Counted from the stretch's first letter, positions 32,563-42,060 are shown. The stretch: DNA of 64,000 nucleotides from SHZI01 sp031409515 (GCA_031409515.1 JANNXJ010000004.1:1-64000), one strand, 5' to 3'. The notes: generated from the letters alone by a model not told the origin. A program made the numbers and translations.

Positions 32563-34107
32563 ATGTCGACGACATCACCCCGGGGCGAGGCCCAGCTCCG
32601 CAAGCTGGCGCGCACGCAACTGAACGTGACGCCCGCGCCCGGCCAGGCGGCGAAGAGAGTCGCTGCAACGGAGGTGGTCCGCGCGGGGGAGCGCTGCCTG
32701 GCAGCTGAGGATTTTGCCGGCGCTCTCCAGATTGGTGAGCAACTTCGCAAGACTGATGGCCTGGCCAGTGAAGGCCTGCGGCTGATGGTCCTTGTCGCTG
32801 TGGCCCTGGGGCGGCCGCGGGATGCGTGGCAGCTGGCGAGCCAGCTGCTGGCCACCGGCGTGCCCGACGCCCGGACCGCAATGCCGCTGGCGGAGGCATT
32901 GCAGCTCTGCAATCGCCACGGGGACGCTCTGGCCGTGGTCGATGAGAGTCTGCGTGACGCACCCGGCGACGCCAACCTGCGTAATCTGCGGGGCCGCTTG
33001 CTCGCCGAACAGAATGACCCTGCTGGCGCCGAACAGGAATTGCGGCGGACGCTGCGGCTGGCGCCCGAGCTTTTTTCTCCGTACCGGCAGCTTGCCCTGC
33101 TTGGCAGGCTTACAACCGAGGATATGACCCGACTGTCGACAGCCGCCATTCCGGCGGCGGGTCAGGTGGATGCGTGGACGGCCCTCGCTGCAGGCTACCG
33201 GCAGCAGGGCGAGGTCGTCCGGGAGTTCGAGTACCTGCACCGCGCCCACGCCCTCGTCAGGCCGATGGATGCCTGGGAGCCCGAAGAAGAGCGTCAGATG
33301 GCGCGGGACATCGAGGCGCAGTTCACGGCAGCGTTCCTCGAGAAGTTGCCGGCGCTGCCGGCGGGCCGGCAGCGGCCGATCTTCATCGTGGGCATGCCCC
33401 GCAGCGGCTCTACGCTGGCAGAGCAGATCCTCGCGAGCACGGGAACCAATGTAGGAGCGGCGGGCGAGTCCCAGGTCTTTCCCTGGTTGCTGCTCGATCT
33501 GAGCCGCCGGCGCTACGGCGAGATGGACTATCCTCAGCTCGCGGCCGTGCTGACCAGAAGTGATCTCGAGCAGTTGCAGCGGGATTATCTCCAGACCATC
33601 AGCGAGGTCTATACCCAGTCACCGGTGTTCGTGGACAAGCAGTTCACCAACTACAAGTACATCGGCCTGCTGGCACGGATCTTTCCGGACGCCCGCTTCG
33701 TACACACCGTCCGGGACCCCCTCGACATCATTCTCAGCACCTACCAGCTCGTGTTCCGCACCGTGGGTTTCAGCCACGACCTGGAGCACCTGGCCCAGGC
33801 ATGGGTCGACAGGGCCCGGATCATGGCCCACTGGCACCGCGTTCTTCCGGGCCGCATCCATGACCTGGTCTACGAAGAGGTCGTCGCGAATCCCGAACCC
33901 ACGCTGCGGGCGCTGGTGGAGTTCTGCGGTCTGCCCTGGACCGATAAGGTCCTGCGCTTCAATGAGACGGAGCGCACGGTGAAAACCGCCAGCCAGATGC
34001 AGGTGCGCAAACCGCTGTACCAGTCTTCAGTGGCGCGCTGGAAGCCCTATGCGGCGCTTCTTGAATCCGCTCGCCGTGTGCTCTCTGAGGCCGGCGTCTT
34101 GTCCTAG
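32563..34107 (+). CDS. TPR-sulfotransferase
   Basis: 514 residues. The first ~270 form TPR-like repeats ('CLAAEDFAGALQIGEQLRK', 'GDANLRNLRGRLLAEQNDPAGAEQELRR'). The rest is a P-loop sulfotransferase with the PAPS 5'-phosphosulfate motif 'IVGMPRSGSTLAEQIL' and a 3'-phosphate motif around 'VHTVRDPLDIILSTYQLVF'. Such proteins transfer sulfate from PAPS to carbohydrate or protein acceptors; the acceptor here is unknown. It follows the ABC operon by 56 nt and may be its last gene. The stop codon overlaps that of the convergent uppP gene. Confidence 0.9.
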   Translation: MSTTSPRGEAQLRKLARTQLNVTPAPGQAAKRVAATEVVRAGERCLAAEDFAGALQIGEQLRKTDGLASEGLRLMVLVAVALGRPRDAWQLASQLLATGVPDARTAMPLAEALQLCNRHGDALAVVDESLRDAPGDANLRNLRGRLLAEQNDPAGAEQELRRTLRLAPELFSPYRQLALLGRLTTEDMTRLSTAAIPAAGQVDAWTALAAGYRQQGEVVREFEYLHRAHALVRPMDAWEPEEERQMARDIEAQFTAAFLEKLPALPAGRQRPIFIVGMPRSGSTLAEQILASTGTNVGAAGESQVFPWLLLDLSRRRYGEMDYPQLAAVLTRSDLEQLQRDYLQTISEVYTQSPVFVDKQFTNYKYIGLLARIFPDARFVHTVRDPLDIILSTYQLVFRTVGFSHDLEHLAQAWVDRARIMAHWHRVLPGRIHDLVYEEVVANPEPTLRALVEFCGLPWTDKVLRFNETERTVKTASQMQVRKPLYQSSVARWKPYAALLESARRVLSEAGVLS

Positions 34108-34937
34108 GACTGAGCGCCGCCCCAGTCCACGACGCCGAACCAGGCAGTCGCCAGCACGACGAAACCGAACACGATCCGGTACCAGGCAAACACCGTGAAA
34201 TCATGCTGGCTGATGAAGCGGATAAGCCCGCGCACCGCCAGCAGTGCGCTGATGAATGACGCTGCGCCGCCGACTGCAAACATCCCGATATCGTCTGCAC
34301 TAAACAGGTGCCGGTTCCTGAAGACGTCATAGGCCGTGGCGGCGAACATCGTCGGAATCGCCAGAAAGAAGGAAAACTCCGCGGCCGTCTTGCGGGACAG
34401 GCCAATAAGCAGGCCGCCAATGATGGTTGCCCCGGAACGCGAAGTGCCGGGAATCATCGCGACTGCCTGGGCGAAGCCCACCTTCAGCGCATCGCGCCAG
34501 GTCATGTCGTCCACGGACTCGGCGCGGACCACATGCGTGCGGCTCTCGGCCCACAGGATCACCAGGCCGCCCACGATCAGCGCCGTCGCCACCACCATCG
34601 GGTTGAACAGATAGTGTTTGATCTCCTTCAGGAACAGGAAACCCAGCACCGCGGCGGGCAGGAACGCCACCAGCAGATTGATCGCCAGCCGTCGCGACGC
34701 CGGCTCGGACGTGACGCTGACCAGCGCGTGACCCAGGCGCGCCCGGTATTCCCAGACCACCGCCAGAATCGCCGCAAACTGGATGGCGATCTCGAAAACC
34801 TTGCCCTTGGCATCGTTAAAGCCAAGCAGCTGTCCTGCCAGGATCAGGTGTCCCGTACTGGAGACGGGCAGAAACTCGGTCAGCCCTTCAATGATTCCCA
34901 GGATCAGCGCGCTCAGGAGCAGGTTGGGATCGCCCAT
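34104..34937 (-). CDS. uppP: Undecaprenyl-diphosphatase UppP (BacA)
   Basis: 277-residue membrane enzyme that dephosphorylates undecaprenyl pyrophosphate to recycle the lipid carrier for peptidoglycan and other cell-wall polymers; overproduction gives bacitracin resistance. Both active-site motifs are intact: 'GIIEGLTEFLPVSSTGHLIL' near the N-terminus and 'PGTSRSGATIIGG' near residue 165. About eight membrane segments. The ATG follows the stop of the upstream cupin gene by 1 nt, so the two are probably co-transcribed. Confidence 0.96.
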   Translation of the reverse strand: MGDPNLLLSALILGIIEGLTEFLPVSSTGHLILAGQLLGFNDAKGKVFEIAIQFAAILAVVWEYRARLGHALVSVTSEPASRRLAINLLVAFLPAAVLGFLFLKEIKHYLFNPMVVATALIVGGLVILWAESRTHVVRAESVDDMTWRDALKVGFAQAVAMIPGTSRSGATIIGGLLIGLSRKTAAEFSFFLAIPTMFAATAYDVFRNRHLFSADDIGMFAVGGAASFISALLAVRGLIRFISQHDFTVFAWYRIVFGFVVLATAWFGVVDWGGAQS

Positions 34938-34938
34938 C

Positions 34939-35328
34939 TCAGGAGTTTCCCGCAGGACCAGCCGGCCCCGGGAGCAGAATCACGTAGTGCTTGCGCACGG
35001 TCTGGACTGTCTCCCAGGTACCCCTGAAGCCTGCCGGAATCATGAAGGCATCACCCTGCTGCAGATGCCATTCATCGCCGGCCTCGCTGGTGACAACCAC
35101 GCGGCCCTCTATCAGGTGGCAGAATTCCCACTCGGTGTAGTTGATGATGACTTTGCCGGGCGTGCTCTCCCAGATGCCGCAGTAGAGGCGGCCGTTCTCT
35201 CCCGAATAGTGATTCCATGTACGGGTAAGGTATTCGCCGGCGAGCAGGGCCTCGCCGGAGCCCTGGCCAGCTTCCACGGGCGGGGTGCCGGGGCCGGAAG
35301 TCGGCATGAGCATGAGTCTGGGCTGCAT
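34939..35328 (-). CDS. Cupin-domain protein
   Basis: 129 residues of a small single-domain cupin. Motif 1 region: 'WEFCHLIEGRVVVTSEAGDEWHLQQGDAFMIPAGFRGTWE', with the GDAF.IPAG.RG.W pattern of the Cupin_3 (DUF861) group. This group includes proteins similar to ureidoglycine aminohydrolase and ethanolamine-utilisation EutQ, but nothing here fixes a substrate. ATG 35328 was chosen; a start at 35361 would add 11 residues. It is adjacent to uppP and divergent from the FKBP gene. Confidence 0.82.
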   Translation of the reverse strand: MQPRLMLMPTSGPGTPPVEAGQGSGEALLAGEYLTRTWNHYSGENGRLYCGIWESTPGKVIINYTEWEFCHLIEGRVVVTSEAGDEWHLQQGDAFMIPAGFRGTWETVQTVRKHYVILLPGPAGPAGNS

Positions 35329-35372
35329 TCCCGATAGAATAACAGCCTCTGTTGCCATCATCTGGAGTCCAC

Positions 35373-36080
35373 ATGCGTCGCAATCTCTTCATCCTGCTTG
35401 GGTCCTGCCTGGCGCTGGTATCGCTGGCCGAGGCTGCCCGGCCGACGCCTGCGACAGAAGACGACAAGACCCTCTATGCCCTCGGCGTCATCATCAGTCG
35501 CAACCTTCAGCCCTTTGCGCTGACAGAGAAGGAGCTGGCCATGGTCGAGGCCGGCCTGGCCGATGGGGTGCTGGACAAGGTGGCCCTCAAGGACCTCGAG
35601 AGTTACGGGCCGAAACTGCAGGAGTTGCAGAAGTCCCGCATGGCAGTTGCGGCCGACAAGGAAAAGGCGGCTGGCGCGGCCTTCCTGGCGAAGGCAGCGA
35701 CCGAGAAAGGCGCCACGAAGACCGCCAGCGGTATCGTCATCACGACCCTGACGGCTGGCACGGGCGCAAGCCCGACCGCTGCGGATACTGTCAAGGTGCA
35801 CTATGAAGGAACCTTTGTGGATGGCAGCGTGTTCGACAGCTCCATCGAGCGCAAGGAACCGGCCACCTTCCCGCTCAAGGGCGTAATCCCCTGCTGGACC
35901 GAAGCGGTGCAGCTGATGAAGGTGGGCGGCAAGGCCCGGATCATCTGCCCCTCAGCCCTGGCTTACGGCGACGAGGGTCGCCCGCCCCAGATGCCGGGTG
36001 GGGCAACCCTGGTCTTCCAGGTGGAACTGCTGGAGATCGTGAAGTCGGGCACAGCCGAGCTGCCGGCCCCCGGCAAGTAG
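35373..36080 (+). CDS. FKBP-type peptidyl-prolyl isomerase (FkpA/Mip-like)
   Basis: 235 residues. A signal peptide (MRRNLFILLGSCLALVSLAEA) places it in the periplasm. The N-terminal helical dimerisation segment (~30-115) precedes an FKBP domain: 'VKVHYEGTFVDGSVFDSSIERKEPATFPLKGVIPCWTEAVQLMKVGGKARIICP', ending 'LVFQVELLEI'. The isomerase pocket residues (Y, F, D in YEGTFVDGSVFDSS) are present. It assists folding of exported proteins. The ATG at 35373 was chosen over an upstream start at 35352. Confidence 0.93.
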   Translation: MRRNLFILLGSCLALVSLAEAARPTPATEDDKTLYALGVIISRNLQPFALTEKELAMVEAGLADGVLDKVALKDLESYGPKLQELQKSRMAVAADKEKAAGAAFLAKAATEKGATKTASGIVITTLTAGTGASPTAADTVKVHYEGTFVDGSVFDSSIERKEPATFPLKGVIPCWTEAVQLMKVGGKARIICPSALAYGDEGRPPQMPGGATLVFQVELLEIVKSGTAELPAPGK

Positions 36081-36084
36081 GGCA

Positions 36085-37029
36085 TCAGGCCAGCGCTGCA
36101 CGGGCGGCTTCCATGTCGGCCTTGGCGGCGGCGACGACCTCTTCGAAGGGTTGCCCGTTGAGGCGGATCTTGGCCAGTGCCTCCTCCGCCGCCGGCTCCG
36201 GCGGCGCGCCCGGCTTGCGCAGCCGATAGTGGAGTTTCGCGGCGCAGAGGATACGGGTGAGCGGCGTCAGGTCCCTGCTGTCGGCGTCGAAGATGGCATT
36301 CTGGTTCTCGACTGCCTCGGCCACGCGAACTGGAATCTTCCAGTGGTCGAGGATCGTCCGGGCGATGGTCATATGCCACTCGTTCAATGCATTCTCCCAG
36401 TCGGCAATCTCGCCCGGGTTGATGCTCTCCTGTCGCGCCCGGGCGAAAAGATAGAGCTTGCCAATCAGATGAAAGAGCCCGGTGGCCATGGACTCGTCGG
36501 GCTGCACGCCGGGCACCCGCTTCGCCACGGCAAAGGACAGGGCGGCAACGCCGTTGCTGGTTTTCCAGATGTCCGCCAGAACGGGACGAATCGGCTTCAG
36601 CCACTCCTGCTGCTCCATCTGGCGCATCGCAAAGGCGGTCGCCTGGCTGCGCACGATGTTGTAGCCGAGGCTGTTGATTGCCGTCTTCAGATCGCTGAAC
36701 TCCCGGCCCGACTTGTTGAAGGCGGCCGAGTTCGCGAGCTGCACCAGTCGGCCAGCCAGAACAGGCTCGCTGGCAATCAGTTTCACGACGTCCCTGGATG
36801 AGGCCTTGTCATCCGCGAGTACCCGCTGGATACGCGCAACGATGTCAGGAAAGCCCGGCAGCTCGATCTGGTCTGAGTTGAGGTCCTTCGCGAGCCCCAT
36901 GACGATCTGGGCGGCGTTCACCTGCCTGCCCCCACCGACCGCGATGCTGGGATCCACGCGGGTTACCGCGGGCCTGGGGTCTTTAGGGGCCAGGTCGCGA
37001 CCCGCCTGGAGATCGTTGGTTAGTGCCAT
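36085..37029 (-). CDS. HDOD-domain signalling protein
   Basis: 314 residues. The HDOD domain runs about 55-260: 'LPGFPDIVARIQRVLADDKASSRDVVKLIASEPVLAGRLVQLANSAAF', then 'LKTAINSLGYNIVRSQATAFAM'. HDOD domains are HD-related but lack the metal-binding HD pair and act as regulatory modules in signalling networks. There is no GGDEF or receiver domain attached. It is convergent with the FKBP gene, 4 nt apart, and divergent from ilvA. The input it responds to is unknown. Confidence 0.88.
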   Translation of the reverse strand: MALTNDLQAGRDLAPKDPRPAVTRVDPSIAVGGGRQVNAAQIVMGLAKDLNSDQIELPGFPDIVARIQRVLADDKASSRDVVKLIASEPVLAGRLVQLANSAAFNKSGREFSDLKTAINSLGYNIVRSQATAFAMRQMEQQEWLKPIRPVLADIWKTSNGVAALSFAVAKRVPGVQPDESMATGLFHLIGKLYLFARARQESINPGEIADWENALNEWHMTIARTILDHWKIPVRVAEAVENQNAIFDADSRDLTPLTRILCAAKLHYRLRKPGAPPEPAAEEALAKIRLNGQPFEEVVAAAKADMEAARAALA

Positions 37030-37159
37030 GTTCGGTCCCTGCCTTGGAGCGTCAAATATAGAGGCAGGCCAGATTCCCGACCGTGACCGGGTCCAGATTG
37101 TGGCGACTCAAGACCGGGCAAAAGTATGAATCCCGGCTAACCCTGAGCTACCCTGACGC

Positions 37160-38680
37160 GTGCTGGCCGATTACCTCAAGAGAATCCTGCAAGCCCGGGT
37201 CTACGACGTGGCGAGTGAAACGCCGCTGGAAGAAGCACCCCGGCTTTCCGCCCGGCTGCACAACCGGATACTGCTGAAACGCGAGGACCTGCAGCCCGTT
37301 TTCTCCTACAAACTGCGCGGCGCCTACAACAAGCTCACACAGCTGACCCCAGGGGAGCGGGCGGCGGGCGTGATCTGCAGTTCGGCGGGGAACCACGGCC
37401 AGGGGTTGGCACTGGCCGCCCGAGCCCTGGGTATCCGGGCCCTGGTGGTGATGCCGGTCACCACCCCCACCATCAAGATCGATGCGGTCCGCGCCCTGGG
37501 CGCAGAGGTAGTCCTCCACGGCAACACCTACGACGATGCGTATGCCCGGGCTCAGGAGTTCGTTGCGGCCGACGGGCTGACGTTCGTCCACCCCTTTGAC
37601 GATCCGGCCATCATCGCGGGCCAGGGGACCGTGGGCATGGAGATCCTGCGCCAGCAGCGCGGCGCGATCGATGCCATTTTTGTTCCGGTCGGCGGTGGTG
37701 GCCTCATCAGTGGCATCGGCCTGTATGTAAAAGCCCTGCACCCGGAGATCCGGGTGATCGGCGTGGAGCCGGAGGAATCACCGACGATGCACACTGCTCT
37801 CGCTGCCGGGCGGCCCGTCAGGCTGGAGCGCGTCGGGATCTTCGTCGACGGCGTGGCCGTGCGCCAGGCGGGTGCGGAGACCTTCCGGATCTGCCAGGAG
37901 GTGGTCGACGAAATCATCCTGGTCACCAATGACGAGGTCTGCGCCGCAATCCGGGATGTTTTCGAGGACACCCGCGCCATCATGGAACCCGCCGGCGCAC
38001 TCGCTGTGGCAGGCATGAAACGCTACGTGACGGCAACTGGCTGCCGCGACCGGACCCTGGTGGCGGTGAACAGCGGCGCAAACATGAACTTTGACCGCCT
38101 GCGCTATATCGCCGAACGCGCCGGGATCGGCGAGCATCGGGAGGCACTCCTCGCCGTGCAGATTCCTGAGCAGCCGGGCAGTTTCCGGACCTTTTGCGAG
38201 ACGATCGGCAACCGGTACATCACCGAGTTCAATTATCGGTACAGCGATCCCGCCCGGGCGCGCATCTTTGTCGGCGTTGGCCTCACCGGCGGACTGGCTG
38301 AGCGGGCGCAGCTTATCGCCACGCTCCGGGACCTCGGGTTTCCGGTTGCCGACCTCAGCGACGACGAAGTGGCCAAGCTGCACGTGCGGCACATGGTGGG
38401 CGGCCTCGCCCCGGGACTGAAGGACGAGCGGCTCTATCGTTTCGAGTTCCCGGAACTGCCCGGCGCCCTGCTGGAATTCCTGCGTGCCTTTGGCAGCCGG
38501 TGGAACATCAGTCTCTTCCACTACACCAACCCCGGCTCGGACTTTGGCCGGGTGCTGGCCGGCATTCAGGTGCCGGATGGAGAAATGGTGGAGTTTCTCT
38601 CCCACCTGCAGTCCACAGGCTATGAGTTCTGGGACGAGAGCGGGAATTCGACGTACCGGATGTTTCTGGCGGCGGAGTGA
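37160..38680 (+). CDS. ilvA: Threonine dehydratase, biosynthetic (IlvA)
   Basis: 506 residues. PLP enzyme that converts threonine to 2-oxobutanoate, the first step of isoleucine synthesis. The Schiff-base lysine is in 'PVFSYKLRGAYNKL' (about residue 50), and the phosphate-binding glycine loop is 'FVPVGGGGLISGIG'. The C-terminal third contains two ACT-like regulatory domains ('EQPGSFRTFCETI', 'ELPGALLEFLRAF'), so isoleucine feedback inhibition is expected. The start is GTG at 37160, giving the family-typical 'MLADYLKRILQARVYDVA'; there is no strong ribosome site. Confidence 0.96.
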   Translation: MLADYLKRILQARVYDVASETPLEEAPRLSARLHNRILLKREDLQPVFSYKLRGAYNKLTQLTPGERAAGVICSSAGNHGQGLALAARALGIRALVVMPVTTPTIKIDAVRALGAEVVLHGNTYDDAYARAQEFVAADGLTFVHPFDDPAIIAGQGTVGMEILRQQRGAIDAIFVPVGGGGLISGIGLYVKALHPEIRVIGVEPEESPTMHTALAAGRPVRLERVGIFVDGVAVRQAGAETFRICQEVVDEIILVTNDEVCAAIRDVFEDTRAIMEPAGALAVAGMKRYVTATGCRDRTLVAVNSGANMNFDRLRYIAERAGIGEHREALLAVQIPEQPGSFRTFCETIGNRYITEFNYRYSDPARARIFVGVGLTGGLAERAQLIATLRDLGFPVADLSDDEVAKLHVRHMVGGLAPGLKDERLYRFEFPELPGALLEFLRAFGSRWNISLFHYTNPGSDFGRVLAGIQVPDGEMVEFLSHLQSTGYEFWDESGNSTYRMFLAAE

Positions 38681-38687
38681 CCACGCT

Positions 38688-40001
38688 TCAGGCGTTGCGG
38701 CGAGGGCCTGCGGCACCCGGGGCCACGATGCGGACGCCGATGGCGATCACCAGCAGCAGCGCCTGGTAAGAGCCCGCCAGCACGAAAGGTGCCCAGGGGC
38801 CCCAGGCGTCGAAGAGTCGCCCACCGATGCCCGTAAACGCCAGAATGCCGAGGGCGCCGCACATGCTGCTTCCGGCGATCACGCTGGCACGCTCACGCAC
38901 CGGCGCCTCCTGGCCGATCAGGGCCATGCTGGCCTTCACCATGAATCCCGTGCCCAGCGTGAGCACCACCAGCAGGGGAATCATGTCCATGTCCAGCGGC
39001 GAGGTGAGGAACCACATGGAAAGGTAGCCAGTAGCCGCCGTGGCCAGCGCAACGATCATCGCCGTAACCCGGTTGACCCGGTCAATGAACCAGCCAAAGA
39101 CCGGCGCTGACACCAGCGAGACGAGATACATGATGATGATCATCGTGCCGAACTGCGCCATGGCGCGGCCGGGGCTAAGGCCATCGGCACGCCCCGCCTG
39201 GACCGCCCAGAGGCTGAGAAACAGGCCCTTGATGACCACGTCGGAGCGGGCCACCAGCGCCCCGGCATAGGCCAGCCCAATGCGCGGGTTACGCAGGGCT
39301 CGTCCAACGCTCCCTGCCAGCGCACCCAGCGGCGGACGGGCGCCGCGGCCAGCGGGTGTGCCCGCCATCAGGCCCTTGGCGGTGATAACCGCCATCAAGG
39401 CGCACAGCGCGGCGCCGGTCAGGAACATGGCCCGGCCACCGGTGACGGCATCGTAACCACGCTGGCCCAGCAGGTCCGGTATCCGGCTGACCACGCCGGC
39501 CATGAACATCGTACCCAGCGTGCTCATGACGCTGTTGATGCCAATAAACTTGCCGCGGGAGCTGTCGACCGGATAGTCGTTGACGAGCGTGGCCAGGGTT
39601 CCGGCCGTGGCCGCGGCCCCCACCGCATAGAACAACCGATAGAGCAGCAACTCCCCGGCCGTGGTGGCGAAGGGATACAGGCCCCAGCCGAGCGCCAGCA
39701 TGACAAAGCCGAAGCTCAGTACGGGCCGGCGACCGATGCGGTCGGCAGCGATGCCGAAGGGAAAGAACAGGAGCAGCCCGACCACCTCGGACCAGAACGA
39801 CAGGTTGCCCGACAGAGTCCCCTGCTCGCCCCGCGGGATGTGCAGGTGCGCATTGAGAATGTAGCTTTGCAGGATGGCCATGCCTGACAGCGCACCGATA
39901 CCGACGAATGCCGCCAGTAGCTTGACGAGCGCGTTGCCTCTCGTGACACCGGGTGCCAGTTCAAGGGGGCCGAGGCGTTGATTGGCTGCCGGCCGATTCA
40001 T
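38688..40001 (-). CDS. MFS transporter, paralogue 1
   Basis: 437 residues, about twelve membrane helices. The MFS motif A is 'FPFGIAADRIGRRPVLSFG', and the second-half loop is 'GWFIDRVNRVTAMIV'. It is clearly homologous to the next gene upstream (40052-41338): both share an N-terminal 'LGP..LAPG.T..NA' stretch and the 'GEQG/GSQG' loop before helix 2. The pair arose by tandem duplication. Substrate unknown. ATG 40001 was chosen; a TTG at 40010 is possible. It ends 7 nt from the stop of the convergent ilvA gene. Confidence 0.87.
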   Translation of the reverse strand: MNRPAANQRLGPLELAPGVTRGNALVKLLAAFVGIGALSGMAILQSYILNAHLHIPRGEQGTLSGNLSFWSEVVGLLLFFPFGIAADRIGRRPVLSFGFVMLALGWGLYPFATTAGELLLYRLFYAVGAAATAGTLATLVNDYPVDSSRGKFIGINSVMSTLGTMFMAGVVSRIPDLLGQRGYDAVTGGRAMFLTGAALCALMAVITAKGLMAGTPAGRGARPPLGALAGSVGRALRNPRIGLAYAGALVARSDVVIKGLFLSLWAVQAGRADGLSPGRAMAQFGTMIIIMYLVSLVSAPVFGWFIDRVNRVTAMIVALATAATGYLSMWFLTSPLDMDMIPLLVVLTLGTGFMVKASMALIGQEAPVRERASVIAGSSMCGALGILAFTGIGGRLFDAWGPWAPFVLAGSYQALLLVIAIGVRIVAPGAAGPRRNA

Positions 40002-40051
40002 AGGGGCCAACTATGCCACCGGACAGCAGAAAGGGCCCAGTCGGCGCCGCC

Positions 40052-41338
40052 CTAGGCCTGCGGCCCCCGCGGGCGCATCAGCAACCAGAAGCCGAAAACC
40101 ATGATGGCCAGGTTCACGGCGGCAATCAGGAAGAAGGGCGCGCCCTTGCCGACCGAATCGTACAGCCAGCCGCCAATCGAGGTGGTGAACAGAATGCCAA
40201 GGGAAGCGCAGATCCCGGCGAGACCAAACACGGCGCCACGGACCTCCGCCGGCGCTTCCTGACCCAGTACCGTTTGACTCGCGATGATGGCCGCGACTTG
40301 TCCGAGACCCAGGAGGATTGCCACCGGAATGATGGCCGAGCTGGTGGGATCGCCCACCAGGCCACCCGCAAAGTAGCCGATGCCGGCAATCAGCATTGCG
40401 ACCACGCCGGCCATGATCCGATTGACGCGATCCAGCAGCAGGCCGAAGACGACGGCAAACAGGAGACCGGCAGTGCTCGCAATCACGTAGGGCGTGGTCG
40501 CCAGGGCAACCGCCTCGCCGACACTCAGCCCCTTGGCTATGGCGGTCTGCTGCAGGCGCGCCGTGAAAAATGTGCCGAGCACGATGCGATCTGCGTAGGA
40601 CACGAACTGCAGCAGGCAGGCAAACCAGATACGGGGATTGGCCCGGGCAGCGGCAAGCCCGGCCATCAGCAGCACCTTGAGCGGCTCGGACTCGCCAATC
40701 CTGCTCGGCGTTCCGCGCTTGAGACCCACCCAGCAGACCAGGGCGGTGAGGAGACACAGTCCGGCTGCGATCCCCAAAGTGATCCGCCCGGCCAGCATGG
40801 CATCTATGCCGGACTCAGCCAGACGCTGGGGAACCCGACCCAGCACGAGCACGGCAAGGGCGGCGCCAAGACCCTGGCAGAACCCGGTGATGCCGACCAG
40901 CAGGCCGCGGGACTCTTCCTTGGGTGTGTCCGCGAGCACCGTGGAGAGCATGCAGCCGACTGCCGAAACGCCTACGGAGTAGAACAGCGCACAACCGAGC
41001 AGCTGGGGCACGGTGCGGGCCAGCGGATAGAGAAAGAAGCCGGCGGCAATCCAGACCAGGCCGATGGCGTACACAGGCCGCCGGCCGATCTTGTCGGCGA
41101 GCGCCCCGAAGGGCGCCACCAGCAGAATGGCAATCAGTTCGTTGCTGAAGCCGAGCAGGCCCAGTACACGGCCCTGGGAGCCCTGGGGCACCTGCAGATT
41201 GGCGTTGAGCAGGTACGGCTGGATGAAGTTGACGAAGGCCAGCATGCCCACGGTGATGAAGGCGGCAAACAGGTACGTGGCCGCATTCATCGGCGTATAG
41301 CCGGGCGCAAGCACGACGGGACCGAAACGACGATGCAC
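40052..41338 (-). CDS. MFS transporter, paralogue 2
   Basis: 428 residues, twelve predicted helices, with motif A 'APFGALADKIGRRPVYAIG' and a repeat at 'GLLLDRVNRIMAGVV'. The GTG at 41338 gives an N-terminus (VHRRFGPVVLAPGYTPMNA) that lines up with paralogue 1, and lies 8 nt after the stop of the membrane-protein gene 41347-42060. The frame is open further up but overlaps that gene. Gene order suggests one operon: unknown membrane protein, MFS 2, MFS 1. The substrate cannot be deduced. Confidence 0.85.
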   Translation of the reverse strand: MHRRFGPVVLAPGYTPMNAATYLFAAFITVGMLAFVNFIQPYLLNANLQVPQGSQGRVLGLLGFSNELIAILLVAPFGALADKIGRRPVYAIGLVWIAAGFFLYPLARTVPQLLGCALFYSVGVSAVGCMLSTVLADTPKEESRGLLVGITGFCQGLGAALAVLVLGRVPQRLAESGIDAMLAGRITLGIAAGLCLLTALVCWVGLKRGTPSRIGESEPLKVLLMAGLAAARANPRIWFACLLQFVSYADRIVLGTFFTARLQQTAIAKGLSVGEAVALATTPYVIASTAGLLFAVVFGLLLDRVNRIMAGVVAMLIAGIGYFAGGLVGDPTSSAIIPVAILLGLGQVAAIIASQTVLGQEAPAEVRGAVFGLAGICASLGILFTTSIGGWLYDSVGKGAPFFLIAAVNLAIMVFGFWLLMRPRGPQA

Positions 41339-41346
41339 GGAAGCGT

Positions 41347-42060
41347 TCAGGACGGGGCGCGCTCCGGATGACGGCGCCGGGCAATATGGGCGGCCGTCGC
41401 AATAATCACGGCGCAGATGATGGGCTCCCCGATGTTGCCAAAGATCCCGCCGGTGGGTCCGAAGGGAACCGCGAAGAAGCTCAGAGCCCCGATCGAGCCC
41501 AGGGTCAGCCACTTCCAGCCAATCTTGATCCAGAGATAGACCCCGAAGAGGATAAACATGGCGGTCATGGTCAGCGCCGGGATCGGCGGTATGGACTTGC
41601 CCGCACCAATCTCAGCCGTCGGGCTGCAGGCCGTAAAGGCCGAGATGCTGGTGGTGTAGCGCAGCGTATCGGCGAAACACGACGGATAGAACGTGGACTG
41701 GGAGAACAGCCAGAGGTCATGCAGGATGAACCAGACGGCCAGGGTGCAGAAGCCGCCCATTACGAGCTTCGACTGGGCCCAGAGAAACCCGGCTTCCCGA
41801 GCCATGGCCCCGAGCGCGATGAAGGTCATGGGCAGGGCGATGTAGTGCGCCAGAAAGCGCACCGTATTGAGGCCCATCAGCAGTTCACCTTCGCCCAGTG
41901 TGCCGCCGATGCCAATCACGAAGTTGTCGTACCACAGCAGGGTCAGCGGGACGGAGGCGTAGATCAGGCCGTTCGTCCGGTATCGAAGGCACAGGCGCAC
42001 CGCCCAGACCAGGACTACGACATCCAGAAGTGCGACGGCCATGAAGGCGAGGGAATACAT
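41347..42060 (-). CDS. Unknown membrane protein A (YPxCxADTLRY family)
   Basis: 237 residues, about seven hydrophobic segments, no family I recognise. It is paralogous to the gene at 44349-45071. Both carry a distinctive central motif, here 'FYPSCFADTLRYTTSISAF' followed by 'ACSP', and similar placing of 'AGFLWAQ' before it. The two Cys in the loop could form a disulfide. It is the first gene of the unit with the two MFS transporters, so it may be involved in the same uptake or export process. No enzymatic motif is visible. Confidence 0.75.
   Translation of the reverse strand: MYSLAFMAVALLDVVVLVWAVRLCLRYRTNGLIYASVPLTLLWYDNFVIGIGGTLGEGELLMGLNTVRFLAHYIALPMTFIALGAMAREAGFLWAQSKLVMGGFCTLAVWFILHDLWLFSQSTFYPSCFADTLRYTTSISAFTACSPTAEIGAGKSIPPIPALTMTAMFILFGVYLWIKIGWKWLTLGSIGALSFFAVPFGPTGGIFGNIGEPIICAVIIATAAHIARRRHPERAPS

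Noticed and set aside
33451..33469. GTAGGAGCGG motif resembling a REP head inside the sulfotransferase gene
   Set aside because: There is no following palindrome and no GATC tail; it lies in well-conserved coding sequence around 'TNVGAAGES', so it is a chance match.
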